From Verrucomicrobiota bacterium (GTDB lineage Bacteria > Verrucomicrobiota > Verrucomicrobiia > Limisphaerales > J093): a stretch of DNA of 64,000 nucleotides. Position 1 is the first letter of the stretch. Each line of letters opens with the position of its first letter. The stretch is from contig JAKLFY010000002.1 of the NCBI GenBank assembly GCA_022710935.1, positions 62,001 through 126,000 of the forward strand, written 5' to 3'. Below the pieces are notes generated by a model. The model saw only the letters and a program-made list of their open reading frames with translations. It searched no databases and had not been told where the DNA came from. A program made the position numbers and the translations under genes. Shown piece by piece: positions 47,799 to 56,480 of this stretch.

Positions 47799-48815
47799 TC
47801 ACTTGCTTCTTGGGTCAAATCGGGATTCGCGGGCCAACTGCTGCCATAAGGCCTTCTCGGACGCGCTGACCTCGCCCGGCACCTGGATCGCGAGCACAAC
47901 ATACAGGTCCCCGCGTCCGCCGTCCGCACCGCGCGGCAGCCCGCGGCCTCGCACGCGGAGCTGCTGCCCGGAGGCGGCGCCGGGCGGGATGCGGAGCGAC
48001 ACCCCCCCGTCGAGGGTGGGAACGGATACAGTCGCGCCGAGCACGGCTTCCCACGGGGCCAGGTCGAGGTCGTGATAGAGGTCGTGTCCCTGGATGCGAA
48101 AATCCGGGTGCGCGGCCAACCGCACGCGCAGGTAGAGGTCGCCGGCGCCGCCGCCGCCAATGCCGGTCTCGCCCCGGCCGGCCACGCGAATGCGCTGCCC
48201 CTCGCCCACACCCGGCGGGATGCGCACCTTGATGGTTCGCGACTCCGCCCCGCCCGTGTGCGGGTTGGTCCAGCGCAGCGAGATGGAACGGACCGACCCG
48301 CGCAGCACTTCCTCGAGCGTCACGAGGATGCTCCCCTCGACGTCCGCGCCGCGATGGGCCGAAGAAGCGGATTCAAACTCGCCCTCGAAACCGTCTGGCT
48401 CGAAATCGCCGAATCCGCCGGCCTGGCGGAACCGCCCCGACCGGCCGAAGAACTGCTCGAAGAAATCGCTGAACCCCGTGCCTCCAAACCGGAACTCGAA
48501 CGGCGAGCCGCCCCCGAATCCGCCGGTCCCGTTCGCCCCGCGTCCGCCCGGACGCCATCCGGGCGGCGGACGAAACTCCGCCCCGGCGCGCCAATCGGCG
48601 CCGAGTCGGTCGTACTTCTTGCGGTTGTGCGGGTTGCCGAGAACTTCGTAGGCCTCGTTGATCTCCTTGAACCGCTCCTCGGCGCCCCGCTTGTCCTTGG
48701 CCACATCCGGATGGTGCTGGCGCGCCAGGCGCCGGAACGCGCGCTTGATGTCCGCGTCGCTCGCGCCACGCGGAACGCCCAGGATCTGATAATAGTCTTT
48801 GTACTGGATTGCCAT
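47799..48815 (-). CDS. DnaJ-family co-chaperone (CbpA-like)
   Basis: The ATG at 48815 gives 338 residues. The J domain is at residues 1-70 ([36 protein letters not shown], with the HPD motif). A Gly/Phe-rich linker follows ([28 protein letters not shown]). The C-terminal substrate-binding domains lack the zinc-finger cysteines of DnaJ proper, so this is a type B or CbpA-like J protein. It probably delivers substrate to DnaK and works with ClpB, whose gene follows immediately. The frame extends 55 codons upstream without family resemblance. Confidence 0.93.
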   Translation of the reverse strand: MAIQYKDYYQILGVPRGASDADIKRAFRRLARQHHPDVAKDKRGAEERFKEINEAYEVLGNPHNRKKYDRLGADWRAGAEFRPPPGWRPGGRGANGTGGFGGGSPFEFRFGGTGFSDFFEQFFGRSGRFRQAGGFGDFEPDGFEGEFESASSAHRGADVEGSILVTLEEVLRGSVRSISLRWTNPHTGGAESRTIKVRIPPGVGEGQRIRVAGRGETGIGGGGAGDLYLRVRLAAHPDFRIQGHDLYHDLDLAPWEAVLGATVSVPTLDGGVSLRIPPGAASGQQLRVRGRGLPRGADGGRGDLYVVLAIQVPGEVSASEKALWQQLARESRFDPRSK

Positions 48816-49179
48816 CGACTGCGCCGCCGCGCCGGATCGGACACGGGGCGATCGCCGGCTCACACAGTCTATGCACCCGCCCTCATCCGCGCAGAGGCGA
48901 CCGTAACCATAGCGAATCCGCGGCGGATTTCCAGTCGGACTGAGCTGTGAAAGCTCACAGCCGTCCAGCTCGGCGCTCACGCTGAAGGAAGTCGCCTGGC
49001 GTCAGCACCTGCGCGTCGAAAAACGAACCATCCATTATATCCAAACCGGCTGCACTCTCCAAGGCCGACTTGCGATTACGATCACGATTACGAGAATGCC
49101 AGAGCGAAAACCGTGAGATGCGCCCGTGGCGGTCGATTTCCCTTTGTGGCACGAGTCGGACCTGCTAAACACCGGGACG
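48816..49179. other. Divergent promoter region, dnaJ-like/glycosyltransferase
   Basis: No gene seen. A hairpin GCTGTGA-AAGC-TCACAGC lies at 48944-48961. The direct repeat CGATTACGA lies near 49072 and 49084. No CIRCE element (TTAGCACTC-N9-GAGTGCTAA) is present, so heat-shock control would need another mechanism. Confidence 0.5.
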
Positions 49180-50022
49180 ATGAACCTGCCCTCGGTGCTA
49201 TTGCTGATTCCGGCCTACAACGAGGAGGGGCGAATCGGCCCCACGCTGCGCCACTACGCATCCCATGTGCGGGATCATTACGCGGGGCGATTCGAGATTG
49301 TGGCTGTGGTCAACGGGTGTCGGGACAACACGCTCGGGGTGGTCGAGAGCGTGGCTCGCGATTTCTCAAACATCCGCTGGCTGGTCATTCCCGACCGTGT
49401 GGGCAAGGGCGGCGCGCTGATTGAAGGACTGCGCCTGGCGCCGGAAGCGGACATCATCGGATACGCCGACGCCGACGCGGCGACGTCGCCGGCCTCGCTG
49501 CTCGAGTTGGCGGCCCGGTGCCGGGACTACGACTGCGCGGTCGGCTCGCGCCGGGTGCCGGGCGCCGTCATCCACCAGTCGCAGCCCAGCCACCGCCAAC
49601 TGGCCAGCAAGGTCTTCCATTGCATCGTCGAGTTCCTGTTCGGGATGGGGATTCACGACACCCAGTGCGGAGCGAAATTCCTGCGCCAACACATGGCTTT
49701 GAAAATCCAGGATCGCCTGCTCATCGCGGACATGGCCTTCGATGTGAACCTGCTCTATGCCGTCAAACACGCGGGCGGCACGATGATCGAGGTGCCGGTG
49801 GATTGGACCGACCACCTCGGTTCCACGGTCCGGTACTTCCGGACCTCGCTGGTCATGCTCCTCTCCGTTGTCCGACTCCGGCTCGTTTACTCGCCCTTCT
49901 ACTCCTGGCTGGGGCCCATCCGCCCTCTCGAAGCCTGGATCTACAAGGCATTGCGCAATCCGCCGCCGCTCGCCGTGCCTCCGCCTGACCGTTCGGCAAC
50001 CCGAAGACCACCCGGGCGGTAA
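49180..50022 (+). CDS. Family 2 glycosyltransferase, dolichyl-phosphate-sugar-synthase-like
   Basis: A 280-residue protein from the ATG at 49180. It has the GT2 nucleotide-sugar fold: LLIPAYNEEGRIGPTLRHY, GKGGALIEGLRLAPEADIIGYADADAATSP (the DAD metal site), then CAVGSRRVPGA and GMGIHDTQCGAKFLR. The C-terminal part VPVDWTDHLGSTVRYFRTS-LVMLLSVVRLRL is typical of DPM1/ALG5-like enzymes that load a polyprenyl phosphate with a sugar. An in-frame GTG at 49126 could add 18 residues without family match. Acceptor and donor are unknown. Confidence 0.88.
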   Translation: MNLPSVLLLIPAYNEEGRIGPTLRHYASHVRDHYAGRFEIVAVVNGCRDNTLGVVESVARDFSNIRWLVIPDRVGKGGALIEGLRLAPEADIIGYADADAATSPASLLELAARCRDYDCAVGSRRVPGAVIHQSQPSHRQLASKVFHCIVEFLFGMGIHDTQCGAKFLRQHMALKIQDRLLIADMAFDVNLLYAVKHAGGTMIEVPVDWTDHLGSTVRYFRTSLVMLLSVVRLRLVYSPFYSWLGPIRPLEAWIYKALRNPPPLAVPPPDRSATRRPPGR

Positions 50023-50042
50023 GGCGTGAGAGGACGCGGGCG

Positions 50043-50139
50043 CAGATTCCTGAATTCCGGGACCGACCCCTTTGCGATGAAGTGTGCGATGAAGATCCTG
50101 CAACCACATCGACAAGCATCGAGAATGTCCAAACTCCAG
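50043..50139. repeat. Dispersed repeat, copy 2 (about 97 bases)
   Basis: Second copy of the repeat at 42183-42294, from CAGATTCCTGAATTCC to TGTCCAAACTCCAG, with the GGGACCGACCCCTTTGC unit once. It lies between the converging glycosyltransferase and anti-sigma genes. Confidence 0.85.
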
Positions 50140-50170
50140 TGTCCGGCGCGAAGCGACCGGGCATGCCGGC

Positions 50171-50437
50171 TCATGAATTCGGCGGTGGAGACGCCGCAGG
50201 GGTGTGGGTTTGTTGCCAACGCGCGCGAAGCGCGGCATGCAGTTGGTCCCGAAAGGCGAGGGGCAAGTCGTACGGCTCCCCCGCCTTGTAGAGCGTGATC
50301 GTTTTGCGAATGTTGTCCACGACAACCTGGCAGGGATTGCATCCGGCGAGATGCCGCTCGAACTCGACGCACAACCCGGCGGCGGTCTCGCCGTCGACAT
50401 ACTCATTCAAAAGAGACAGCAGCTCGTCACAGTTCAT
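50171..50437 (-). CDS. Putative zinc-finger anti-sigma factor
   Basis: An 88-residue protein with the ZAS zinc motif: Cys3 and His29-x3-Cys33-x2-Cys36 (FERHLAGCNPC). It lacks a membrane helix, so it is a soluble short form. It lies 37 bases after the ECF sigma gene on the same strand. ZAS proteins bind and hold their cognate sigma factor, often releasing it on redox or zinc change. Confidence 0.82.
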   Translation of the reverse strand: MNCDELLSLLNEYVDGETAAGLCVEFERHLAGCNPCQVVVDNIRKTITLYKAGEPYDLPLAFRDQLHAALRARWQQTHTPAASPPPNS

Positions 50438-50474
50438 AAACGGCTTCTATCAGGAGCCACCATCGGGCAGAAGG

Positions 50475-51164
50475 TTACAGGGCCGGCGCCGGGTCCCCAT
50501 CGTGCCGATGCGGGGCCAACCGCCGGGCCGGGTCTCCAAACACCTTCGTCAGCCGTTCCCGCAACTGGAGCCGGGCGCGGAGCAGGCGGACCTTCACGTT
50601 GACCTCGCTGATCCCCAGAAACTCGGCCGTCTCGCGCACCGAAAACCCCTCGACATCCCGAAGCAGAAACACGAGGCGATGCTTCTCATCCAGCTCCGCA
50701 AGAGCGGCTTCAATCAGTTCCCGTGTTTCGTTGCGCTCGGCCAGTCTCTCCGGGCTCTGCCGCCAGTCGGCGATGTACTCCGGATGAGGGATCGCCTCGC
50801 CCCCGGCGGAAGGGTCCATGGCGTGGTCGAACGACACCACGTCGAGCCCCTCGCGTTTGCGGATGACTTTCAAGGCGGCGTGCGTGGCAATGCGCGCCAA
50901 CCACGTGGCGAACGAAGCCTCCCCCCGAAAGCCCGCCAGGCTCTCGAGCGCGCTCAGGAAAGCCGTCTGCGTCACATCCTCCGCGTCCTGTTCCTGGCGC
51001 AGAATGCGCAGGGCAAGCGAGAAGATGTGGCGCTCGTGCCGATTCACCAGCAGCTCGAAAGCAGCCAGTTCGCCCGCCTGGGCGCGGCGCACCAACTCGA
51101 TGTCCGCGGGTGAATCACCCGCCTCGGTCGGTGATGGCTTGGGTCGCGGCTCTTCCGATCTCAC
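50475..51164 (-). CDS. ECF-type RNA polymerase sigma factor
   Basis: A 229-residue sigma-70-family protein with region 2 (AFELLVNRHERHIFSLALRILRQEQDAEDVTQTAFLSAL, then FATWLARIATHAALKVIRKR) and region 4 (LDEKHRLVFLLRDVEGFSVRETAEFLGISEVNVKVRLLRARLQLRERL). The start is a GTG at 51164, because no ATG precedes region 2 at a fitting distance. It lies 36 bases after yggS and 37 before the anti-sigma gene. The target regulon is unknown. Confidence 0.93.
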   Translation of the reverse strand: MRSEEPRPKPSPTEAGDSPADIELVRRAQAGELAAFELLVNRHERHIFSLALRILRQEQDAEDVTQTAFLSALESLAGFRGEASFATWLARIATHAALKVIRKREGLDVVSFDHAMDPSAGGEAIPHPEYIADWRQSPERLAERNETRELIEAALAELDEKHRLVFLLRDVEGFSVRETAEFLGISEVNVKVRLLRARLQLRERLTKVFGDPARRLAPHRHDGDPAPAL

Positions 51165-51200
51165 AAAGGATTGAAACCCAACACGCTCGAATCCGGGCCG

Positions 51201-51884
<684 letters not shown>

Positions 51885-51890
51885 GCCGGC

Positions 51891-51918
51891 GAGGGTAAGA
51901 GGCCGGGAGCGAAAGACA
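51891..51918 (-). promoter_or_regulatory. Candidate promoter for yggS
   Basis: On the minus strand TTGTCT and TACCCT are separated by 16 bases. The -10-like hexamer ends 7 bases before the ATG at 51884, so the transcript may be leaderless. Confidence 0.35.
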
Positions 51919-52066
51919 AGTGCCATGCGCCTTAGCCCGACCTTTGTCGACCGCCCTCGGGCTTGACATCCCGCGGAGTGAGGTCAGAGTTTCGTGTGTG
52001 TATTCCAGTTTGTGACAGGAGTTTGTTGCGCTCATTGCAGCCACAACGTGTGAAGATCAGAGTCTT

Positions 52067-55000
52067 ATGAAAACAAGGAACATCTCCCAAAGCGTCTTGA
52101 TCGGCGCGCTCGCCTGGCTGGGAATCGGCCAGGGCAATCTGGCGCAGTCGGCTGAGATCGCGAATTCGATCACGGAATTCTCCGGCAACCAGGGCCAGAA
52201 CGGCTGGTTCCACGGCTATCGTTACTTCTATGACGGCCTCACCGTCGACTACGACGTATCGACGGAGTTCCTCCCGTTCGCCGGCGGGGTGGGCCAGGGG
52301 GATTGGGACGGCTTCGGCCAGCAGTGGACCGGGAGCGCCTGGGACCTGAACACCTCGGGGGCGCCCTGGACATATCTGGCGGCCGAAGGGGTTCATCCCA
52401 ACGGCATCAACAACGGCGAGGAGCATTGGGTCATCCGCCGCTGGACAGCGAGCGAACTGGGCGGCAATACCTGGCTGGGCGTCCAGTGGAACGTCCGCAA
52501 GGAGAACCTCAACGGCGCGGGCGTGACCGGCGCCCTGCACGTCAACGGCGTGCGTGTTCAAAGCGCTGCCGTGGCCGGCAACGACGGCGTTGGAGTCACG
52601 CAGACCTACTGGGTCGTCGCGAAATCCACCGACGTTTTCGACGTGATTCTCAGCCCGGTGGGCCCGAGCGGGGACACAGGCGACGGCGCGGATGGTTCGT
52701 TCACGTGGATGGTGGTGACCGCCACGGCTGACACCGATGGCGACGGTCTCCCGGATGCATGGGAGGAGGTTTACTTCCCGGGCGACCTCACCAAGCTGAG
52801 CGGCGGCGGGGACTACGACGCGGACGGGCTCAAGGACCTTGCCGAACTGCAGCGCGGCACCGATCCGACCAAGTCCGACACCGATGCCGACGGCCTGGTC
52901 GATGGCGTCGAGACGGACACGGGCACCTATGTGAGTCCGACCGACACCGGGACCAGCGCGATCCGGGCTGATACGGATGGCGACGGTCGCACCGACGGCG
53001 ACGAGGTCAATGGCGATCCGAAGACCGATCCCACCGACCCGGACAGCGACGACGACAACTACAGCGACGGTTCGGAGGTCGGCTCAGGCCATGACCCGAA
53101 CGACGGGACCAACAACCCCGACACCACGTGGATCGCGCACTCGAGACTCGAGTTCAGCACGGACGGCTCGCAAGGAGCGAATGACTGGTACGGCGGCTAC
53201 CGCAACTACACGGCCGACGGCGGCGGAATCAACTACAATCCCGACACCGCCTTCATTCCTTTCACGCCCGATGTCTGGACCGGCGCGGGGTGGGATCTTG
53301 CCCCGAGCACCGCGCCCTGGACCGAACTCGGTGCCGAGTCGACGCATCCGGCCGGCGCATCGCCCACGCACTGGACGGTTCGTCGCTGGGTGGCTACGGA
53401 ACTGACGCAGACCACGCCGCTGGCCCTCCGCTGGCACGTCCGCAAATCCAACGTGAGCTGCGGCAATGGCGTGACGGGCGCCCTGTACATCAATGGCGAG
53501 CGCATGGACGCGGTCACAAACGCCTTCGACAACGGCACGGGCTTCACACGCACCTTCTTCGCCAATGTCGAGGTCGGCGATAAGATCGATCTGATCCTCA
53601 GCCCCCGGGGCACGGACAACGGCGACGCCGATGGCTGCGACGGAAGCGCCAATTGGCTCGTGGTCGACCCGACCATTCCGCCCAACCCGAAGCAGCCGGA
53701 CGGCTCGCCCTTCATCCCGGTGGGCGCCGGCGACACCGACGCCGACGGCATGCCGGATGCGTGGGAGGAGATCTACTTCCCGGGTGACCTGACGAAACTC
53801 ACCCTGGACGGCGACTATGACGCCGATGGTTTGAAAGATCCGGGCGAATACGCACGCGGCTCTGATCCGACAAACCCCGACACGGACGGCGACGGCCTCG
53901 GCGACCTGGTCGAGACCGGCACCGGCGTGTACGTCAGTCCGACCGATACGGGCAGCAGCCCCACCAAGACGGACGGCGACGGCGACGGCATTGACGATTA
54001 CGCCGAGGTGACCGGCGTCCCGCCGACCGATCCGAACAAGGCCGACACCGACGGCGATGGATTCTCGGATCTCGCCGAGTTCGAGTGGGGCACGAACCCT
54101 GTCGACCCCGCCGACAATCCGCTGGCCCAGGTGATCGCCAATTCCGAAAAGGAGTTCTCCGGCACCCAGGGGCAGGACGGCTGGTACAACGGCTATCGGA
54201 TCTACACCGACGGAGTCAGCACCGTCGATTACGACCCGAACGTCGAGTTCATTCCGTTCGATGAATGGATGTGGACAGGCGCCCTTTGGGACCTGGATTC
54301 GGGCGGTGCGGCGCCCTGGACGACGATCGGCGCGCTCGATCTGCATCCCAACGGCATCAACAACGGCGAGGAACACTGGCCCATCCGCCGCTGGGTTGCC
54401 GCCGAGGTCACCCAGACCATCCCGGTCGCGCTCATCTGGAATGCGCGCAAGGGCAATGCCAACCCAACCGGTGTGACCGGATCGCTCCATGTCAATGGCG
54501 TCCAGGTGGACCACCTCACCATCTCCGGCACCGACACCACCGGTCAAATCCGGCGTTTCTACGTCAACCTCAAACCGAACGACATCGTCGATCTCGCCTT
54601 GACGCCCGAAGGTCTGAATGGCGATCGGGGCGACAGCTACGACGGCTCGATCACCTGGCTCTGGGTGGACAAGAAGATCCCCAAAGAACCGCGCCAGCCC
54701 GATGGTTCGCTCTTCATCCCCATCGACGCGAAGGATACCGACGCGGACGGTCTGCTCGACTTCTGGGAATTGATCTACGCCGCCGATCTCACTGTGCTCA
54801 CGGGCACGGGCGACAACGACAGCGACGGAGTGGCCAACACGGTGGAATTGGCTCGCGACAGCAATCCGCTGGAGTCTGACACGGACGGTGACGGCCTGGG
54901 CGACGCCGTCGAGACCAAGACGGGGACGTTCGTCGGCGCCGCCGACACCGGCACCGATCCGCGCAAGGCGGATACCGATGGCGATGGGCGCACGGATGGC

Positions 55001-55942
55001 GAGGAAGTCAACGGAACGCCCAAGACCAATCCGCTTCTGTTCGATACGGACGGCGACGGTTTCAGCGACGGCGCCGAGGTCGCGTCGGGCCACGATCCGA
55101 ACGATCCGGATCACAATCCAAACACCACGGTGATCGCCGATTCGATCGTCGAGTTCACCACGACGGGCGAGCAGGGCGTCAACGGCTGGTTCTACGGGTA
55201 TCGCAACCTGACCGCGGATGGCGGCGCCCAGAACTACAATCCGGACACGGCCTTCATTCCGTTCCCCGCGGAGGTCTGGACGGGCGCGCAGTTTGATCTG
55301 AACACCAGCGGAGCGCCCTGGACCGAACTCGGTCGGGAGACCACCCATCCGAATGCCGGGACCGGCGACACGCACTGGACCATCCGCCGCTGGGTGGCCA
55401 CCGAGTTGACCAAACTGACGCCGCTGGGCGTCCGTTGGCATACGCGGCACGTCAACGTGGCGTGCGGCGGCAACGGCATCACCGGCCTGCTGTACGTGAA
55501 CGGCGTGCTCCAGGATTCGGTGGTGATCGCCTTCACGGACGGCACCGGGGTCATCCGCACCTATTACATCAACGCCCAACCGGGCGATAAGATCGATCTC
55601 GCGCTCAGCGCCAAGGGAACCGATGGCATCGAGACCGACGGTTGCGACGCTTCGGCCAACTGGTTCCAGGTCGATCCGACCATCCCGCCCAACCCGAAGC
55701 AACCGGATGGCACGCCGTTCATCCCGGCCGGCAGCCAGATCACGGTGACCACCGCTTACAACGCGGCCCAAAGCCAGCTCACGTTGAACTGGAATGCGGT
55801 CGCCGGATCCACCTACACGGTCTGGGGGACCATGGATCTCAAGGCGTGGGTCCAGGTCCAGACAGGCATTGCCACTGGCAGCCACACCATCCAGATCGGC
55901 GCGACCCCCGCTTATCAGTTCTATCGCGTTTCGCAGCCTTAA
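52067..55942 (+). CDS. Secreted 1291-residue modular protein: four repeat modules joined by Ca-binding repeats
   Basis: A signal peptide (residues 1-27) is followed by four related modules of about 190 residues. They start near residues 31 (EFSGNQGQNGWFHGYR), 357 (EFSTDGSQGANDWYGGYR), 690 (EFSGTQGQDGWYNGYR) and 1023 (EFTTTGEQGVNGWFYGYR). Modules 1 and 3 share HPNGINNGEEHW; modules 2 and 4 share NYNPDTAFIPF and DPTIPPNPKQPDG, giving an ABAB order. Between modules lie thrombospondin-type-3-like DTDGDG calcium repeats. The last 70 residues form a fibronectin-like sandwich (QLTLNWNAVAGSTYTVWGT). The modules look like carbohydrate-binding or jelly-roll domains, but I cannot name the family. No catalytic motif is seen. 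Confidence 0.82.
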   Translation: MKTRNISQSVLIGALAWLGIGQGNLAQSAEIANSITEFSGNQGQNGWFHGYRYFYDGLTVDYDVSTEFLPFAGGVGQGDWDGFGQQWTGSAWDLNTSGAPWTYLAAEGVHPNGINNGEEHWVIRRWTASELGGNTWLGVQWNVRKENLNGAGVTGALHVNGVRVQSAAVAGNDGVGVTQTYWVVAKSTDVFDVILSPVGPSGDTGDGADGSFTWMVVTATADTDGDGLPDAWEEVYFPGDLTKLSGGGDYDADGLKDLAELQRGTDPTKSDTDADGLVDGVETDTGTYVSPTDTGTSAIRADTDGDGRTDGDEVNGDPKTDPTDPDSDDDNYSDGSEVGSGHDPNDGTNNPDTTWIAHSRLEFSTDGSQGANDWYGGYRNYTADGGGINYNPDTAFIPFTPDVWTGAGWDLAPSTAPWTELGAESTHPAGASPTHWTVRRWVATELTQTTPLALRWHVRKSNVSCGNGVTGALYINGERMDAVTNAFDNGTGFTRTFFANVEVGDKIDLILSPRGTDNGDADGCDGSANWLVVDPTIPPNPKQPDGSPFIPVGAGDTDADGMPDAWEEIYFPGDLTKLTLDGDYDADGLKDPGEYARGSDPTNPDTDGDGLGDLVETGTGVYVSPTDTGSSPTKTDGDGDGIDDYAEVTGVPPTDPNKADTDGDGFSDLAEFEWGTNPVDPADNPLAQVIANSEKEFSGTQGQDGWYNGYRIYTDGVSTVDYDPNVEFIPFDEWMWTGALWDLDSGGAAPWTTIGALDLHPNGINNGEEHWPIRRWVAAEVTQTIPVALIWNARKGNANPTGVTGSLHVNGVQVDHLTISGTDTTGQIRRFYVNLKPNDIVDLALTPEGLNGDRGDSYDGSITWLWVDKKIPKEPRQPDGSLFIPIDAKDTDADGLLDFWELIYAADLTVLTGTGDNDSDGVANTVELARDSNPLESDTDGDGLGDAVETKTGTFVGAADTGTDPRKADTDGDGRTDGEEVNGTPKTNPLLFDTDGDGFSDGAEVASGHDPNDPDHNPNTTVIADSIVEFTTTGEQGVNGWFYGYRNLTADGGAQNYNPDTAFIPFPAEVWTGAQFDLNTSGAPWTELGRETTHPNAGTGDTHWTIRRWVATELTKLTPLGVRWHTRHVNVACGGNGITGLLYVNGVLQDSVVIAFTDGTGVIRTYYINAQPGDKIDLALSAKGTDGIETDGCDASANWFQVDPTIPPNPKQPDGTPFIPAGSQITVTTAYNAAQSQLTLNWNAVAGSTYTVWGTMDLKAWVQVQTGIATGSHTIQIGATPAYQFYRVSQP

Positions 55943-55986
55943 GCGATTCAGCGCGCCGCGAGGCGCGCGCAGTCGATTCGATCACG

Positions 55987-56023
55987 CCGCGCCCGCCGGG
56001 GGTCCGATCCCCGGCGGGCGCGG
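55987..56023 (+). terminator. 15-base-pair hairpin after the modular repeat gene
   Basis: The arm CCGCGCCCGCCGGGG (55987-56001) and its exact complement (56009-56023) enclose a 7-base loop. It is 44 bases past the stop codon. No T-tract follows, so it may be a termination or mRNA-stabilising hairpin. Confidence 0.6.
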
Positions 56024-56030
56024 CCCCTTG

Positions 56031-56128
56031 GGAGTTGGGAGTTCGGAGTTGGGAGTTCGGAGTTGGGAGTTCGGAGTTGGGAGTTCGGAGTTGGGAGTTC
56101 GGAGTTGGGAGTTCGGAGTTGGGAGTTG
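56031..56128. repeat. Tandem repeat, 14-base unit x7 (14 heptamers)
   Basis: GGAGTTGGGAGTTC is repeated six times exactly (56031-56114) and once with the last base changed (56115-56128). The unit is itself two heptamers, GGAGTTG and GGAGTTC. Confidence 0.95.
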
Positions 56129-56207
56129 GGGGTTGGACGTTTCCGGGTCCTGGCCGGGAGGCGCCTCGAGGCCTTGAGTCGAGTGGCGAGCGCGTTGGAT
56201 TAATTAT

Positions 56208-56236
56208 TTGACTCGCCGGGGGGCTCCTTCTAATGT
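56208..56236 (+). promoter_or_regulatory. Sigma-70-type promoter of the leuA leader
   Basis: TTGACT (56208-56213) and TAATGT (56231-56236) are separated by exactly 17 bases. Expected transcription start is near 56243, only a few bases before the leader-peptide ATG at 56247. Confidence 0.65.
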
Positions 56237-56246
56237 GGCCTCAACG

Positions 56247-56315
56247 ATGAACGGGATTGTGAATCTGGCTCTGCGGGCGCTGCTGCTGTTGCGCGGCGTG
56301 GCGGTCGGGTTCTAG
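56247..56315 (+). CDS. leuL: Leucine-rich leader peptide of leuA attenuator
   Basis: A 22-residue frame, ATG at 56247 and TAG at 56313. It contains six Leu codons within ten, four of them consecutive (LALRALLLL; codons 56265-56291), followed by a Val-rich tail (RGVAVGF) and one Ile near the start. It sits just after the promoter and just before a terminator, with leuA next, which is the exact arrangement of leu-operon leader peptides in other bacteria. Translation should sense charged leucine tRNA. No ribosome binding site is seen, so initiation would be leaderless. The symbol is used by analogy. Confidence 0.7.
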   Translation: MNGIVNLALRALLLLRGVAVGF

Positions 56316-56375
56316 AGCAATCCCCAGGATTTCCGGAGCCCCACTGCCACGAACGGCGGTGGGGCTTTCTGTTTT
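56300..56375 (+). promoter_or_regulatory. leuA attenuator: antiterminator segment and intrinsic terminator
   Basis: The terminator stem is 56337-56348 (AGCCCCACTGCC) with 56355-56366 (GGCGGTGGGGCT): 12 pairs with one G-U, loop ACGAAC, then TTTCTGTTTT. An earlier segment GGCGGTCGGG (56300-56309, inside the leader frame) mimics the 3' arm and can pair with the 5' arm in 9 of 10 positions, one of them a G-U wobble. It lies 8 bases beyond the last Leu codon. A ribosome stalled on the Leu run would leave it free to form an antiterminator; a ribosome reaching the stop would cover it. Confidence 0.7.
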
Positions 56376-56480
56376 GGGCCTGCATCGTCGTCGGCATCGG
56401 TGGTTATGCTCCGGGGAATGGAATGGGCAGATTGCCCAGACAACAACATGCAGAGAACGAACGGAAAGTGCAGGAACACC

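Larger units (their letters stand above)
55943..56207. other. Intergenic region: hairpin and heptamer tandem repeat
   Basis: No gene. The region holds a very strong hairpin (55987-56023) and a 14-base tandem repeat (56031-56128), then about 80 bases without visible structure before the leuA promoter. Confidence 0.6.

Noticed and set aside
48944-48961. Hairpin GCTGTGA-AAGC-TCACAGC as a terminator
   Set aside because: It lies upstream of both diverging genes, not after either. It could be regulatory, but there is no direct evidence.
49072-49093. CGATTACGA direct repeat as a binding site
   Set aside because: Only two short copies; could easily arise by chance in a low-complexity patch.
56031-56128. 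Possible CRISPR array
   Set aside because: The units are contiguous 14-mers without spacers, and no cas gene is present. It is a simple tandem repeat.
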